DNA from: Anastrepha obliqua
Taxonomy: Eukaryota > Arthropoda > Insecta > Diptera > Tephritidae
Assembly: GCF_027943255.1 (NCBI RefSeq)
Contig: NC_072896.1
Coordinates: 60,840,501 to 60,904,500, forward strand
Direction: 5' to 3'
Length of the DNA: 64,000 bases
The position numbers were made by a program, and so were the translations under genes. The notes below the pieces were generated by a model. It worked only from the letters and a program-made list of their open reading frames with translations, did no database searches and was not told the origin of the DNA. How positions within the stretch are numbered: position 1 is the stretch's first letter; each line of letters opens with the position of its first letter. This document shows, one piece after another, positions 23,501-34,350 of this stretch.

Positions 23501-23700
23501 TCACACGACACTGCAGACTGCGAAGTCAATGCCGTTTCTGCGACCAATCCCAAGAGACTCCAGTGCCCCTTCTCCTGGAATGCAGCGCCATAGCACGGAG
23601 AAGGTTTTGAAATCTTGGCCAACTGCAGCCAGAGGAAAGGCACAAATGCTCAATCCTGCAGAGCTCTATCCTGAGTTTAATACTGAACTTGGATGAGGTA
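20600..23700 (+). pseudogene. LINE ORF2: endonuclease, reverse transcriptase and RNase H, broken
   Basis: Endonuclease starts IQINLHRAVAAS near 20626, with a GILLVQELWVYRGQVRGL block; after the nested MITE it resumes with STDCNRRDESLLEFKISNDL and GCTPTFVASS. RT fingers read NVQGSICRWIKSLLPTRIAK and ISKGCPQG, and the palm is CQGYGDD near 22630. The palm runs almost directly into RPMVTYGAVAWA near 22662, so the region between palm and thumb is deleted. RNase H shows LHWYTDGS, AEMYAICLSAEI, AILSDSQATL and IWVPGHRGITKNEVADAL, which preserves the D-E-D-D catalytic set. Frames change many times. Confidence 0.75.
20832..21192. mobile_element. Nested mariner-type MITE with transposase C-terminal remnant
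   Basis: Terminal inverted repeats GGGTGGTTAAATTTCAAG (20832-20849) and CTTGAAACTTAACCACCC (21175-21192) differ at one base. Inside, the plus strand reads LYFFLWGYLKEKFDSPATI and IQELKDEIIRHINGIEPQL, then NLDHRMEVC before a stop: the C-terminal tail of an IS630/mariner transposase including the last catalytic-block residues FLWG. It splits the endonuclease of the host LINE between NRNIN and LVNGICKDIV. A TA target duplication is not evident at the junctions. Confidence 0.75.
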
Positions 23701-23754
23701 CTGTGATGAGTAGAGGGCACAAAAGGCTATGAGGTCGAAGTGCAAACCTCATTC

Positions 23755-24189
23755 ATATATCTATCTATCTAATATTATATTATCAAAGCTGGTCGCAATG
23801 ATTTCTCGAGGATTTAAATTACTCTTATTTACAATTTTCAACTAACTATAATTAGTGATCAATTCCTTGAGTAAGCACAAAACAATTGACTACAACTTCA
23901 TTTTCTTAGAAGTATTTTTATCTTAAATTCCATTCCAATTCATAATTGAAACAGTATTTTTCTGAATGAACATTAAGTCCAATGTTTTCAAGTTAAGTTA
24001 ATTTTAAGCTTGAAGTTAAGTTTAAGTTTATGTATAGTTATTGGAAAAAATATGTATGTATATCCAAACAATGGTCACAAAATATGTTGGTTGGGCGAAA
24101 ATCGTTATAACATATTGTATTTTATTTTTTTCTTTACCAAGCGTACTATATTAAACAAAAGACTCATATCAATTCTCTTTGTTATAAAC
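23755..24189. other. AT-rich gap
   Basis: No gene or repeat ends seen between the LINE tail and the Tc1-like remnant. Confidence 0.4.
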
Positions 24190-25045
24190 AAAATGGCGCA
24201 ATTTATAAGTTGATTTGACTCCTCCCATTAGGCGATGGGCATCAGTTTTTGTTACGGTATCTGCTGCACTCTGCCAATTCATTTTAAACTGTTTCTCACT
24301 TTTGATATCTTTTTTAAATTTTAGCAATTGTCCAATATTTTCCACTAGGTCACTTTTGTGGACAGAAACTGGCTATGATGGTACGATGCTACGTCGGACT
24401 AGAACAGAACTTAGCCTTTATGTTGTTTTATGAACGGCAGCAAACGTTTTTGCAAACACTCTTTCTTAAAAATATCTTGATTTATTTATAATATCTGTGG
24501 CAATGAACGTTTTGCTTTTCATACCACACTGACAGATGGCTTGGCTAACCAAACATTTTTTATGGCACATATCCAATATTTTTATCCTAAAGGACTCCTA
24601 CTCTTTTCGTTGCAGCGTAATGAATCTGTTTAAAGCCTCCTTTAATGCATCGTCCTTTACCACTCAGCGATATTTGTGAATATCTGGACTTATACAGTTT
24701 GTATCTTTGTATCACTCTTATTTGGTTTATCATTTCGATTGGGCCCTACAACCTTTTTACATTATCGTAAACTTTCATTTTGGTACATTTCTTGGGCGCA
24801 TCTTTCCGACATACGAGCCTGTTTTGTAACATCTGAAAGGCCAGTTTATTTCGGAATAATGACACCATTCTTTGGCTTTTGTTTCCGAAGCAAATCCTTT
24901 TGTTCTTCCACTGCCAGGCCTTCGTTACCATACTTTTCGCGCAATTTGAAGTTTTTGCTTTGGCATTGTGCCAAATGGCCATTTTCTTGCCAAAGTGAAT
25001 GCGCCAAATTAATAATGACAACACTATGAATATGTATACTCATTA
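24190..25045 (-). pseudogene. Tc1/IS630-like transposase remnant
   Basis: On the minus strand, near 24540-24420, the sequence reads VWYEKQNVH and, in shifting frames, CLQKRLLPFIKH, then VLF.SDVASYHHSQ, followed by QFKMNWQSAADTVTKTDAHR and LMGGVKST near 24210. This order (a Cys-containing strand, ECLQKRLLPFI, an aspartate block with ASCHYS, then a final helix region) is that of a Tc1-like transposase group common in arthropods. Stops are frequent. The upstream half (to 25045) has open frames but only weak resemblance to the HTH region. No terminal repeats were identified. Confidence 0.5.
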
Positions 25046-25351
25046 TTTAATTACAGTTAGTTTGACGCAAGTGATGAGTAAACACCATCGACTAGTTTTC
25101 TTCGTATCCATTCCTTATAAATGTCTTGCTGAATTCGGCAAAAGTGGTCCGCCATCATACCGCAGCATTTTAAAAATTACTTTAATAAATGTTTCACAAA
25201 CAAGTTGGTATTTGATAACTTTTTGTCCAGACACATATGATAATCGTTATGAAATGAAAAAGCTTTCAAGGCAAGTGCGTCTGATTTGAAGCTGATTAAC
25301 CTGCGCAGAAATTAACGCAAAATATGACTCGAAGATATGAAGCGATTATAG

Positions 25352-25746
25352 TTACCCGACCAGAATGACAGTGAGGCATGCCGAAGAATCAGTTAGGCCC
25401 GAATTAGGCAGGCCTTACTGAGGCACGCCTCACTATTACCTTACCAGGCCCACGTTAGGCAAGGTAAAGATTGGTATGCCAGAACAATACCAAATATGGT
25501 TGTGGTCACGAAAATCTGTGGCAGTGTCTCACTTAGGCATAAATTTGAATCCCTAACTGATTTGTAGAAGGGCATCTGGAGTATTACCGAAGTTTGGTTT
25601 TTCGAACCTGCGCCTAATGAGGCAGATGTGTGGCGATACTTTTCTGGACTTGGGCCTAGTTTGGCTGCCTTATGAGGCGCAAATTTGGAATACGGTCTGC
25701 CTTATTTGTGCCTAATCACCGCCTTGCCAAAATTTCTAGTCGGGTA
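25352..25746. mobile_element. Short MITE rich in AGGC motifs
   Basis: A 395-bp segment bounded by TTACCCGACCAGAA and the reverse complement of TTACCCGACTAGAA (one mismatch in 14). The interior has many partly palindromic GGCAGGCC/AGGCACGCCT blocks close to both ends. An outer GTTAC/GTAAC match suggests the repeats extend a little further. No coding capacity; target duplication not clear. Confidence 0.55.
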
Positions 25747-25759
25747 ATGGTGGTAACTA

Positions 25760-27740
25760 TACATTTTGCTGAATATTTGAACTGAAACCTCTAATATGGA
25801 CTACCCTGTAAATTCGTGAAAGTACATCAAAAAATTACAGGTTGATGCAGTAGTTAATAATTCATACAAACAGCCAAAAAACAAATTTGCCTTCAAAAGT
25901 AAAATATGTAAAAGGTTTGCATGTACCCTTTGCGTTGGCCCTCGAAGTACATAGTTCTTTGTTAGTTCTTAGTTTGCCAATTATTTTCATAAGCAACAAC
26001 AAAGTGCTAGTTTCCTAGTCTCACAGTATTTGTCAATTACTTGTATACTAATAAGCTGTCTAGCTTTATGGCTTTCAATAAAACACTGTCAGGTTCAATC
26101 CACAGCCAGCAATAAAAAACGAATCACTGCCTAATAAAGTACAATGCAAAAAAATATATTTCATCAGCAGAAAAAAACGAAAATTTAGCCACAGCCAAAT
26201 AAGAAAAAACAAATAATGCACAACCGCAACACCCAAATCTATAACCGCACCGAATCAATGAAGCTTGTCAGGCAAAGCGCAAACCAACAAGTCGAAATAC
26301 AAGCAACAGAAGTAAATATAATTTTATTTAAGTTCATATGTAAAAATGTATGTACTGCAAAAATGTGCATATATCCATACAAAGCGTTGAAATGTAAAGC
26401 AGCAGGTCTGCTCATGTCAGTGACTATTGCTGTTGCTGGTGCTGCTGCCAATAACAGGCAACAACACTCGCGATAACCACATTTACAAAGCCACGAGAGT
26501 GAGCAGAAGTCAGCAAGAAATTTACTTTGGTGAAAGAGAGCGTGGCACATACAAAAAGCGGCAAAGACCAAACCAAAACTGGTGGTCTTATGGTATGTAG
26601 AAATGTAAGCGGGGAAAAACAAAGAAAAGGAAAAAAAGAAAACCGAGCGCTCGGACGGGTTAACATCGAACTACAATACATATAAAATAACAAACATGCA
26701 CACATATGAATGTGCTTAAAATACATAAAATATATAGTAGTGAAAATAGTGTGCACGTTTCCAAAATACGAGTACACCTACGAGCAGGAAGTGTGACTGC
26801 TGTTGCGTTGTGTTATTTTTGCGAAGCTTAAAATTGAAAGCAGCCCTCACAAAAAAATCCCACTAGCTACTACTAAGCAAACCATAACAACGGGCATACG
26901 TGCGTATGTATGTATTCAATGGGCAGTCAATGGAAATAAGCACACTTCAAATATCAAGCCCAGATACTGATGCTCGAAACAGCATTGCCACAACCACTTT
27001 CGTCGCCCCTACCGGTTAACCAAAGGGCCACGCAAAGTAGCATCGAGGAGTGTATTTTATTAATGTTTGGCTTTCACTTTTATTTTTGTGATAAATTTTA
27101 TCGAGTCACAACCACAAGGCGTGTTGGTCGGTTCCTTTGTTGCTCTGTATTTGGCGGCATGTGGACAAACGCAAGCTTAGTCGTTGAGGTTTGCGCGCAT
27201 TCTGACGTAAGGGCTGGGTCTTTCTTCTCTATCGTTGTAATTGTGTTCATTTACTGATTGTTTTTTGTTTGCGGATGGGTGATGATGAGCAAAATTCGAT
27301 TACTGTGCGGTGTACAGTAATTCGATCCCTTACAAAGGATGTACAAAACAAGTAGGGAAAGTAAAATTCGGTCCAAGTGAAATGTATCTACATACCAGCG
27401 CACACTTTAATAAATTTAATATGGCTGAAAATTTTTGAAATCTAGCATATCATGAACAATGAAAGTAATAGCTTGTAACATCCGACGAATTGAGAGAAAC
27501 TTAGTTCTAACACTTTTTTATACCCGTACACTTTTATATGTACGGGGTTTCTGTCCGTTCTCAATAATATGTATGATTGATCTAAATGAGGTGGGGAGCA
27601 AGTTTTATTTATCGAGATATGCGCATGTTATTCTTTTTTTGGTTTCATCATTTGTATCAAATTTCATTAATTTTGCTTCTTTTATAACATTGACATATGT
27701 AACTTTTTTTACTTTTTGAAAACTACCGTTATATAGAACG
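25760..27740. other. Stretch without recognisable gene, possible host regulatory DNA
   Basis: About 2 kb without a motif-bearing frame or repeat ends. Less AT-rich than most gaps in the window, with A-rich sense-biased stretches near 26100-26300 and CAA/CAG-type tracts near 26440. Could be host intron, untranslated exon or regulatory sequence; nothing decides it. Confidence 0.3.
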
Positions 27741-28300
27741 ATCTTCATTCTAAGGTGTTTTGGTATATATATACATACATAAGTATAGCTATGTCGTGTG
27801 ATCCGTTATTCAAGAGAAAAGGTACGATAGTACGTACGCCATCTATCGTTACGGATTTGAAATAGGTATTATTTGAAGAATGGTAACACTTAGCTATCAT
27901 CTGATTTGACAGAAAATTAGTTTTATTCTTCCGCTGAACGAAAATGGTTGTGTATACGCTCAAAGAACGCTGGGAAATATTGCGACATTATTGGATTTTT
28001 ATCTTTGGGGTGCCGTCAAAGACCAGTGTTATGCCAACAAATCAGCAACAATTGATGCACTGAAGACGAACATACGCGTTGTCATAGCTGAAATACAGCC
28101 GCATACAATCGAAAATGTGTTGGAAAATTGGACCGATCGTCTGGAATGGTGCATAGCTAGCCGAGGCAGCCATATGAATGAAGTTGTGTTCCATCATTAA
28201 TCGGAAGGATTGTACTTCAAAATAAAAAGAACAGTTTGGAAAAATATTGAGTATTTTTTTTTTGTAGCATTTTTATTTCCGTAAAGTTATATGGTGGACC
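27741..28300 (+). mobile_element. DD41D (rosa-like) mariner, MITE-like deletion derivative
   Basis: A start MVVYTLKERWEILRHYW at 27944 is joined by one deletion directly to LDFYLWGAVKDQCYANKSAT (frame to 28200), which then ends CIASRGSHMNEVVFHH. Thus the HTH start is fused to the last 70 residues, removing all of the core except the third-aspartate block (LDFYLWG). The two ends flank about 0.5 kb; the right end reads GTAAAGTTATATGGTGGACC near 28280. The structure parallels the copies at 12.5 and 16.8 kb. Confidence 0.65.
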
Positions 28301-28379
28301 ATATATTTATACACACCAACATATAAGCTCAAAGTATCTTCAATTTAAGATGAATATTTACAATAAAAACAAAATACAT

Positions 28380-31300
28380 AAAACGACCGCACAGCCCCTT
28401 ATGGCCGGAACTGACACCCAGGGTTCCGGAGGAAGTACACTACTAGTGGTGAAGCATAGCACATTGGCTATGCAAATGGAGAGCCGAGTGAGTGTGACCA
28501 ATACACCATCGCCGAAATGATCCGAAGCAAATGAACAAGTTTTGGAGGATGTGGAGATGGCGAACAATCTCTCAGTAGACTCAGATGGATGTCTGGTACC
28601 GAGTAAGTCTTTAGCAACGGTCAAACCTGGTACGAATCAGGTAAGTACCGTTAAAAAGACTGAAGTTATTGGAGATTCGATCGAAGATGCTGGTCTATCC
28701 GCAGGGCAGACCAAACGAAGAAGACAGAAGGCGAAGAAAACCGAAGTATTAGATAAGGTTAGTACTCAAGCTCCATGAACTTCGACACCAGTAATGGAAA
28801 CAGGAAAGCGTGGTAGAACAGAGGATTCCTCTGTAACGCTGCACTCTTCCGGAAACGAAACGGAGTTTGTGCCAACGACCAGGAAAAGGAGAAAGGCAAA
28901 GAAGACGAAAGTCGAGATTGATCGAACACACCATGTTAAAAGAGCTATGCTCCGAAGATATCGTGGTTGCAAAAATAAAGTACTGGAAGCGTGGGAACAG
29001 TGTCGAAGCTATCATAGTTTCGGCCTACCTACCCTACGACTCGTTACAGCCACCTCCTTCGAAGGAGCTAAGAGAAGTAGTCAAGTATGCAGAATCCTAT
29101 AATCTGGGGCTAATAGTGGGCTGTGTTGCAAATTCAAAGAACATTGTATGGGGAAGCAGCAAATGCAACTCTGGAGGTCTCAAGTTACTGGATTTTATCC
29201 TGTCATCTGATTTGGTATTCAAAACACTGCTAACAAACCTACTTTTGTGACCAAAAGGAGACAAAGGGGAGATTGATTTAACCCCTACCATTAGGTCAGT
29301 TGGAAATCAAATCAACCGATGGCGAGTTTTGGAAGCGGACTCTCTTTCTGATCATCGTCTTATCGAATTCGGACTGGGAATTGATACAATATCAATACCT
29401 TCCAGTAGGAATCCTCGAAATGTGAACTGAGACAGGTATGGTGAACTTGTAACAGAGCGATTACCAAACCTGAAAAAACTCAGATCAATAGAAATGATTG
29501 AAGATGCTACTGAGAAATTAGAAGGTACTTTAATCACTTGCTTTGAGGAACTGTGCTCACTCAGGCAAAGTATATAGACAGGGGAAAGAGGTTACTTGGT
29601 GGAACCCTGAACTGTCGAATCTTCGTGTGCGGTCCAGAAAACTTCTTAATAAGGCCTTAAAGACCCAGACAAAAGAGGACTGGGCTAATATCGACTTACA
29701 CAGAGAGAATATAAGACAAAAGTACGGAAAGCCAAACTTGAATCCTATAGGAATTTCTGCAGTAACGTCGAACAAATGAGGGAAACAGCGAGACTTTGAA
29801 AGGTCCTTCTTCTAGACCACTCAGTAAAGCTGGATTTCATTCGAAAACCTGATGGTTCATACACCATTTCCAAATCGGAAACGTTTAATGCTCTACTCGG
29901 AACCCATTTTCCGGGTAGTAGAACTCTCTCTGAAGTAGAGAGTGGCATGAACAATAACAGTAGCAACGGTGGAACTTCTAGATACAGCTGGTATATTGCA
30001 AGTCGGATAGTGACAAAAGAATCGATAAGGCTTTCCTTGTCTTCCTTTGAGAACTTTTAGTCCCCTGAACCTGACGGAATATATCCAGCAATGCTCAAAA
30101 AAGGAGGAGACAGGCTGATTGAGGCCATGAAAAGGATCTTCACAGCGTATCTTGTGCTTCGTTAGAGGTTGAAAGGTCCGACACTTGATCTTTCCGATGA
30201 AGTTAAATACTCGGAGTAATCTTCGATAAGAAGCTGACTTGGGAGTCACACGTTTCACTGAAGGTGAATCACGCATTAAGGATTTTTCAGCAATGCCGCA
30301 GAGCCTTTGGTAAAACCGGGGGTGTGAAGCCTGCTGTGGTCCTATGCATATACGTAGCACTTATCAGACCAATCATCACTTACGCCTCTGTGGTCTGGTG
30401 GCGACGGAGATTGGTTAAGTTCACAATTCGGGGACTATACAGGCCACAAAGAAGTGTATGTTTATGCGTCATGGGTGCCATGAGTACAAACTCTGGCGAT
30501 GCCCTAAATGCTATGCTTGGGTTCTGGCACGAAGATGGAACTTCGGGACACAGAAAAATCTTTAAGTTACTATCTGAGCACTATCCACTGTTTTTGGCAC
30601 CTAAAGATGACCTGATACCCACAGTTTCATTTGGAAGGAAATTTGATGTCAGATTTCCATTGCATGAGCAATGGAGCAATCCAGGATACATGCAGGGAGG
30701 TTTGACGGATATTTTCTCTACCGATGGGTCCAAAATTGAAATAGGTTCTGGAGCCGGATGGTAGTTAAACGATAGTGATAAGTATCACTATGCTATGGTG
30801 AAAATGGCAACTGTTTTCAAAGCACAAGTTTTTGCCATCCTGAAAGTAGCCGAATGGATAATCGAGAGGAGATAGAGCGGGAAACAGATTGGAGTGTTCA
30901 GTGACAGTCAGGCTGCACTGAAGGCCCTGGAGAACGCGAAGCAAACCTCAAAGATTGTTCAAGAATGTAAGAAGAAGCTTAACTCTGTCGCAAGACAAAA
31001 CAGGTTTGTACTTATATGGGTTCCGGGACATCCCGGTGTTCAAGGAAACGAAATTGCCGATGAACTGGCCAACCGTGGATCAGCGATTCCCCCACAAGGA
31101 CCAGAGCCAATAATAGGAATCAGTTCCGCAGGCATCATGAATTGGATCAGCGATTATGTAGGCAATCTACATAAAGAGCGATGGTCCGGTCTAGAACGCT
31201 GTGGCAAGTCCGAACAGAAAACTGTCAAACTTTTTTCTAAAACTTGGAAGGAAAGACGTTCGGTTAATGGTCAGTATCTTTACAGGACACAACCCTTGAG

Positions 31301-31670
31301 GGCAGCATATGATCATCATTGGAATCATTGAGGACCCAATGTGCCTGTCGTGCTTGGAGGAGGCGGATAGCACTGAGCACTTTTTCTGTGAGTGTCCTGC
31401 CTTTGCTGGAGCAAGGCTACGAGTTTTGGGTTCCGATGTCGTGAGAATGAGTAATATTCGTTCTCTAAAACTAGAGGATATTTACAGATTTGACAAAGAA
31501 TCTGGAAAATTCTCAGTCCTGTCTCTCTATCTCTGTCTCTATTCTTTTCTATCTCTTTCTCTGATACTTTTCTCCTTCCCTCCTTGACTATCTACCCTCT
31601 TTCCTAAAACACTTTTTAGCCTGAGTGCTTTAGGAGGCACCAAATCTTCTCGTGCTCCATGGCTCGACTT
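28380..31670 (+). mobile_element. Second RNase-H-bearing LINE, about 3.3 kb, inactive
   Basis: ORF1 remnant (28542-28778, Lys-rich, KRRRQKAKK) is followed by endonuclease (SAYLPYDSLQPPPSKELREV, then CVANSKNIVWGSSKCN, about 28980-29250). After THFPGSRTLSEVE near 29905 most of RT fingers and palm are gone: the sequence goes within 200 bp to VKYLGVIFDKKLTWESHV (30195) and IRPIITYASVVWW. RNase H follows: STDGSKIEIGSG, FSDSQAALKAL and LIWVPGHPGVQGNEIADELA. The expected Glu in the second motif is Gln (FKAQVFAI). A Cys-His knuckle (CLSCLEEAD...EHFFCEC) closes the protein near 31390. Stops and the RT deletion make it dead. Confidence 0.8.
30894..31331 (+). pseudogene. RNase H domain end and C-terminal region of the second LINE
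   Basis: The longest open frame of this element (145 codons). FSDSQAALKAL supplies the third RNase H aspartate and HPGVQGNEIADELA the last. It then continues into the linker toward the knuckle but stops 45 bp before CLSCLEEAD, which lies in another frame (31309-31587). RNase H in such LINEs removes template RNA during reverse transcription. Confidence 0.7.
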
Positions 31671-31689
31671 TTTCAAATTTCAATTTTTC

Positions 31690-32160
31690 AACTTCAAAGT
31701 ATTGAGGCATCACGATTGACCCAAAACTTACATGCAAACAGCACATACTGATTAAGAGAAATTAAATGAAAAACAAATTCCAACAACTCTACTGGCTACT
31801 AGGAAAACAATAAACCCTAAGCTTATTTGATAAACGAATGATATACAAGTATAAATCAATAATAAGACCGACTTGGACCCACGGACTAGAAATGTGGGGG
31901 ACTGCCAGTAAATGAAACCTGCAAATTATACAGAGAAGTCAATCTAAGATGATAAGAAAAATCACAAACGCAAATTGGTACATAAGAAATGTCACTGAAA
32001 CAGTATAAAGAAGCAGCAGTAAGCATATCTTGCGACTATGAAATGAAAACTATGAAATGAGACTGATACCGGAAATGGAACTTCAACCAAAAAGACCAAA
32101 GCGCAAAACACCCACAGATCTTCTTCGTGCTGTAATATAAATAAAATTATAGAAAACTAT
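31690..32160 (+). pseudogene. Jockey-clade LINE fragment, RT C-terminal part
   Basis: In one frame with scattered stops: GITIDPKLTCKQHI, then FQQLYWLLGKQ, MIYKYKSIIRPTWTHGLEMW and GTASK, followed by QSKMIRKITNANWYIRNV. This is the thumb and post-RT region of Jockey-type LINEs, in which LYWL.G, Y+..I.P.WTYG...WG and the W motif occur in that order. A tail resembling RPKRKTPTDLL ends near 32140 before an A-rich stretch. It is 5'-truncated, as usual for LINEs. Confidence 0.7.
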
Positions 32161-32291
32161 GTTGTACTAGTAAAATTATAACTAAATACTACTAAATACA
32201 ATAATGTTCTGTTCCAAGGGGCATTTTAATTCCACACCCCAGCACCAATTATTTATTGTTAATATTAACAGATTGTAATTTATAATTGAAA

Positions 32292-33526
32292 CTAGCAAAC
32301 CCGGCCCCCTTCGCTGGGCACACTAAAATAGAATAGATATGGTTTAGAACAGAAAATATATGATTTTCATATTATTTATTTCTTTATTCTTTATTCAAGC
32401 GCTTTGGCATAAACAATATTTTTTGTTTTTCTATTTGTTTTTGAGTAAATATAAAATATAAATTGAAAATCAGGAAAAAAGATGATTGTTTTTAAATGTC
32501 AAATCAACGCATATGAATAAACAATCGTCTTTTTTCCTGATCCATTGGAGCTTTTTTAACCATTATCCATTTATATTTTTCAAAAAAAAAAACGAAAAAA
32601 ATTTTTTTTTCCCGAACACATAATTTCATTCGGATTTCACATTAAATTCTCAAATTTCGTAAGAAATTATTCACTGTTCCAAAATCCACTCCAAAAAAAT
32701 TCACAAACAATTTTTACATGTTGCACTTACGTTTTTTCCTTATGGCATCCAAATCAGAAAGAAATATAGACCCATTGTAACTCACACTGTCAATTTGACA
32801 GTTCAGTTCCGCCCCAAGCGTTAAAAAAGTAAGCGACATTATGGATGGTTCAAAAGAACGCTGTACCCGTTGCCAGTGCTCCGAATTACAACCAAACTTT
32901 ACGAAACCCATTTTCAATACTTACTTAACAATGTGTGTAAGTTTGGTTTAATTCGGTGCAAAGACACGGCGGGCCCACGTTTTGGCATATATTTCGAGAC
33001 CCTAGTCATCAATAGGTATGAAAATTACCCCGTATTAAAGCACTTATGAACAGCTTTCATTTGATATCCATAGTGTACAAACACATTCTAGGGTCCACGT
33101 TTTGGTCTCTATCTCGAGACCCTAGTCACAGAGCGGATGGAAATACTCTGAACTAAAGCATTCACCAACAGATTCCATTTGATACCCATATTGTAAATAC
33201 ACATCCGAAGGTTACCCGGGTCCACGTTTTGACCTATATCTCGAGACCCCAGTCACGGAGCGGCATGAAAAATACTCTGTACTAAAGCATTCACCAACAG
33301 CTTCCATTTGATACCCATATTGTACATACACGTCCGAAGGTTACCCGGGTCCACGTTTTGACCTATATCTCGAGCCCTATTTCCAAAATAAAATATAATC
33401 CATGTTACTCGTGGATAATGTAGCTTTCGAATGGTGAAAGAATTTTTAAAATCGGTCCAGTAGTTTTTGAGCCTATTCGTAACAAACAAACAAACAAAGT
33501 TTTCCTCTTTATAATATTAGTATAGA
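32292..33526 (-). mobile_element. Non-autonomous Helitron, minus strand
   Basis: Read on the minus strand it begins TCTATACTAATATTATAAAG after an A (33527) and ends GGGCCGGGTTTGCTAG before a T (32291). Helitrons start with TC, end with CTRR and insert between A and T, so both ends fit. The interior holds a 120-129 bp tandem array (32970-33480) and a 23-bp inverted repeat (32470-32543). No Rep or helicase coding is visible, so it depends on an autonomous relative such as that represented at 37.5-39 kb. Confidence 0.7.
32970..33385. repeat. Tandem array, unit about 119-129 bp, inside the Helitron
   Basis: The landmark CCACGTTTTG recurs near 32975, 33091, 33221 and 33350, each followed by a TATCTCGAGACCC-like block, then ACTAAAGCATTCACCAACAG and CCATTTGATACCCATA. 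Three full units and a truncated fourth. The two later units are nearly identical, the first is the most diverged. Confidence 0.8.
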
Positions 33527-34350
33527 TGAAATGCTGTAAACGGAGGAGGTGTCATGGAGATTCACCACCGAAAAAAAAGTTGAACTAATTAGAAATAGTT
33601 TATCGGTTTTTTTTCCAGTAATAATGTCCTATTTGTTTTGCTATGCCTGGGTTGTACAAATTTTCGCGTTCTTAGCATATTCATAGAGGGTGTGTTCTTT
33701 TCTCAAACAAGTTCGTCAAAATAGTTTTGCTAAAATTTTAATTGTTACCAAAACATTGAAATAAATCTTCCATTTCATTAAGAGGCTGGGGGCTGGGTAG
33801 TCAGAAATTTCAAAAAATTTGATTTTTTTTTTTTGGCATTTTCTTAAAGTATAATATCTTAAAAATATTGTGTGAAAATTTGAAGTGAATCCGAGTTATT
33901 TAACAATTAACAAAGGGCGCTCGGGAGCTCGGAGCGCTTGAGAGCAAGTAGCAAAACTTTAAATGCGTGGCTTAAAAACCGCTTGGTAGATTTCAATAAA
34001 ATTTATACTGCTTCTGAAAAAAAACATAGAAAACTCGTGACTGACCGAAGGATTTTTTTTTTTAATTTTTTAACCAATTAATTGTCGGCTTTTTCTCGAA
34101 AATCTGATGTATTAATAAAACTAATTTCTCTTGTTCGATTGATTTTAGATGAATCTCCTAGGACTTGTGATGATCACCGCAACAGACTTCTGGAGAAACG
34201 GGCTCGACACAAACAGCGATAACTTTTACATTTATTAACTTTTTTTTTATTTTTGCTAAAGTCAAGTCGAAATATTTTGTATTAATCTTATTCTTTTTGT
34301 AAAATAAAGCAATTGACTATTCAATATTTGTGCCTTATTTTATTCTAGAG
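33527..34350. other. AT-rich gap before the palindrome
   Basis: No gene. A GC-richer patch with GCTCGGGAGCTCGGAGCGC (about 33920-33938) lies in poly-A/T-rich sequence that looks repeat-derived, but I could not find its ends. Confidence 0.4.

Larger units (their letters stand above)
18627..23750 (+). mobile_element. LOA-type non-LTR retrotransposon, about 5.1 kb, inactive
   Basis: Gene order is ORF1, AP endonuclease, reverse transcriptase, RNase H and a C-terminal Cys-rich remnant, all plus strand. An RNase H domain after RT restricts it to the I/LOA/R1-like groups of LINEs; the ORF1 motif SYSDALKGI and overall layout recall LOA-clade elements of flies. It is less AT-rich than its surroundings. 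A 361-bp mariner-type MITE is nested at 20832-21192. Multiple stops, frameshifts and an RT deletion make it inactive. The 5' boundary is approximate; the 3' boundary is placed at the CTATCTATCTAAT-like tail near 23765. Confidence 0.8.

Noticed and set aside
31500..31590. Hydrophobic C-terminal tail LSLYLCLYSFLSLSLILFSF as a membrane segment
   Set aside because: It is a CTCTNTCT-type low-complexity 3' tail of the LINE read in frame.
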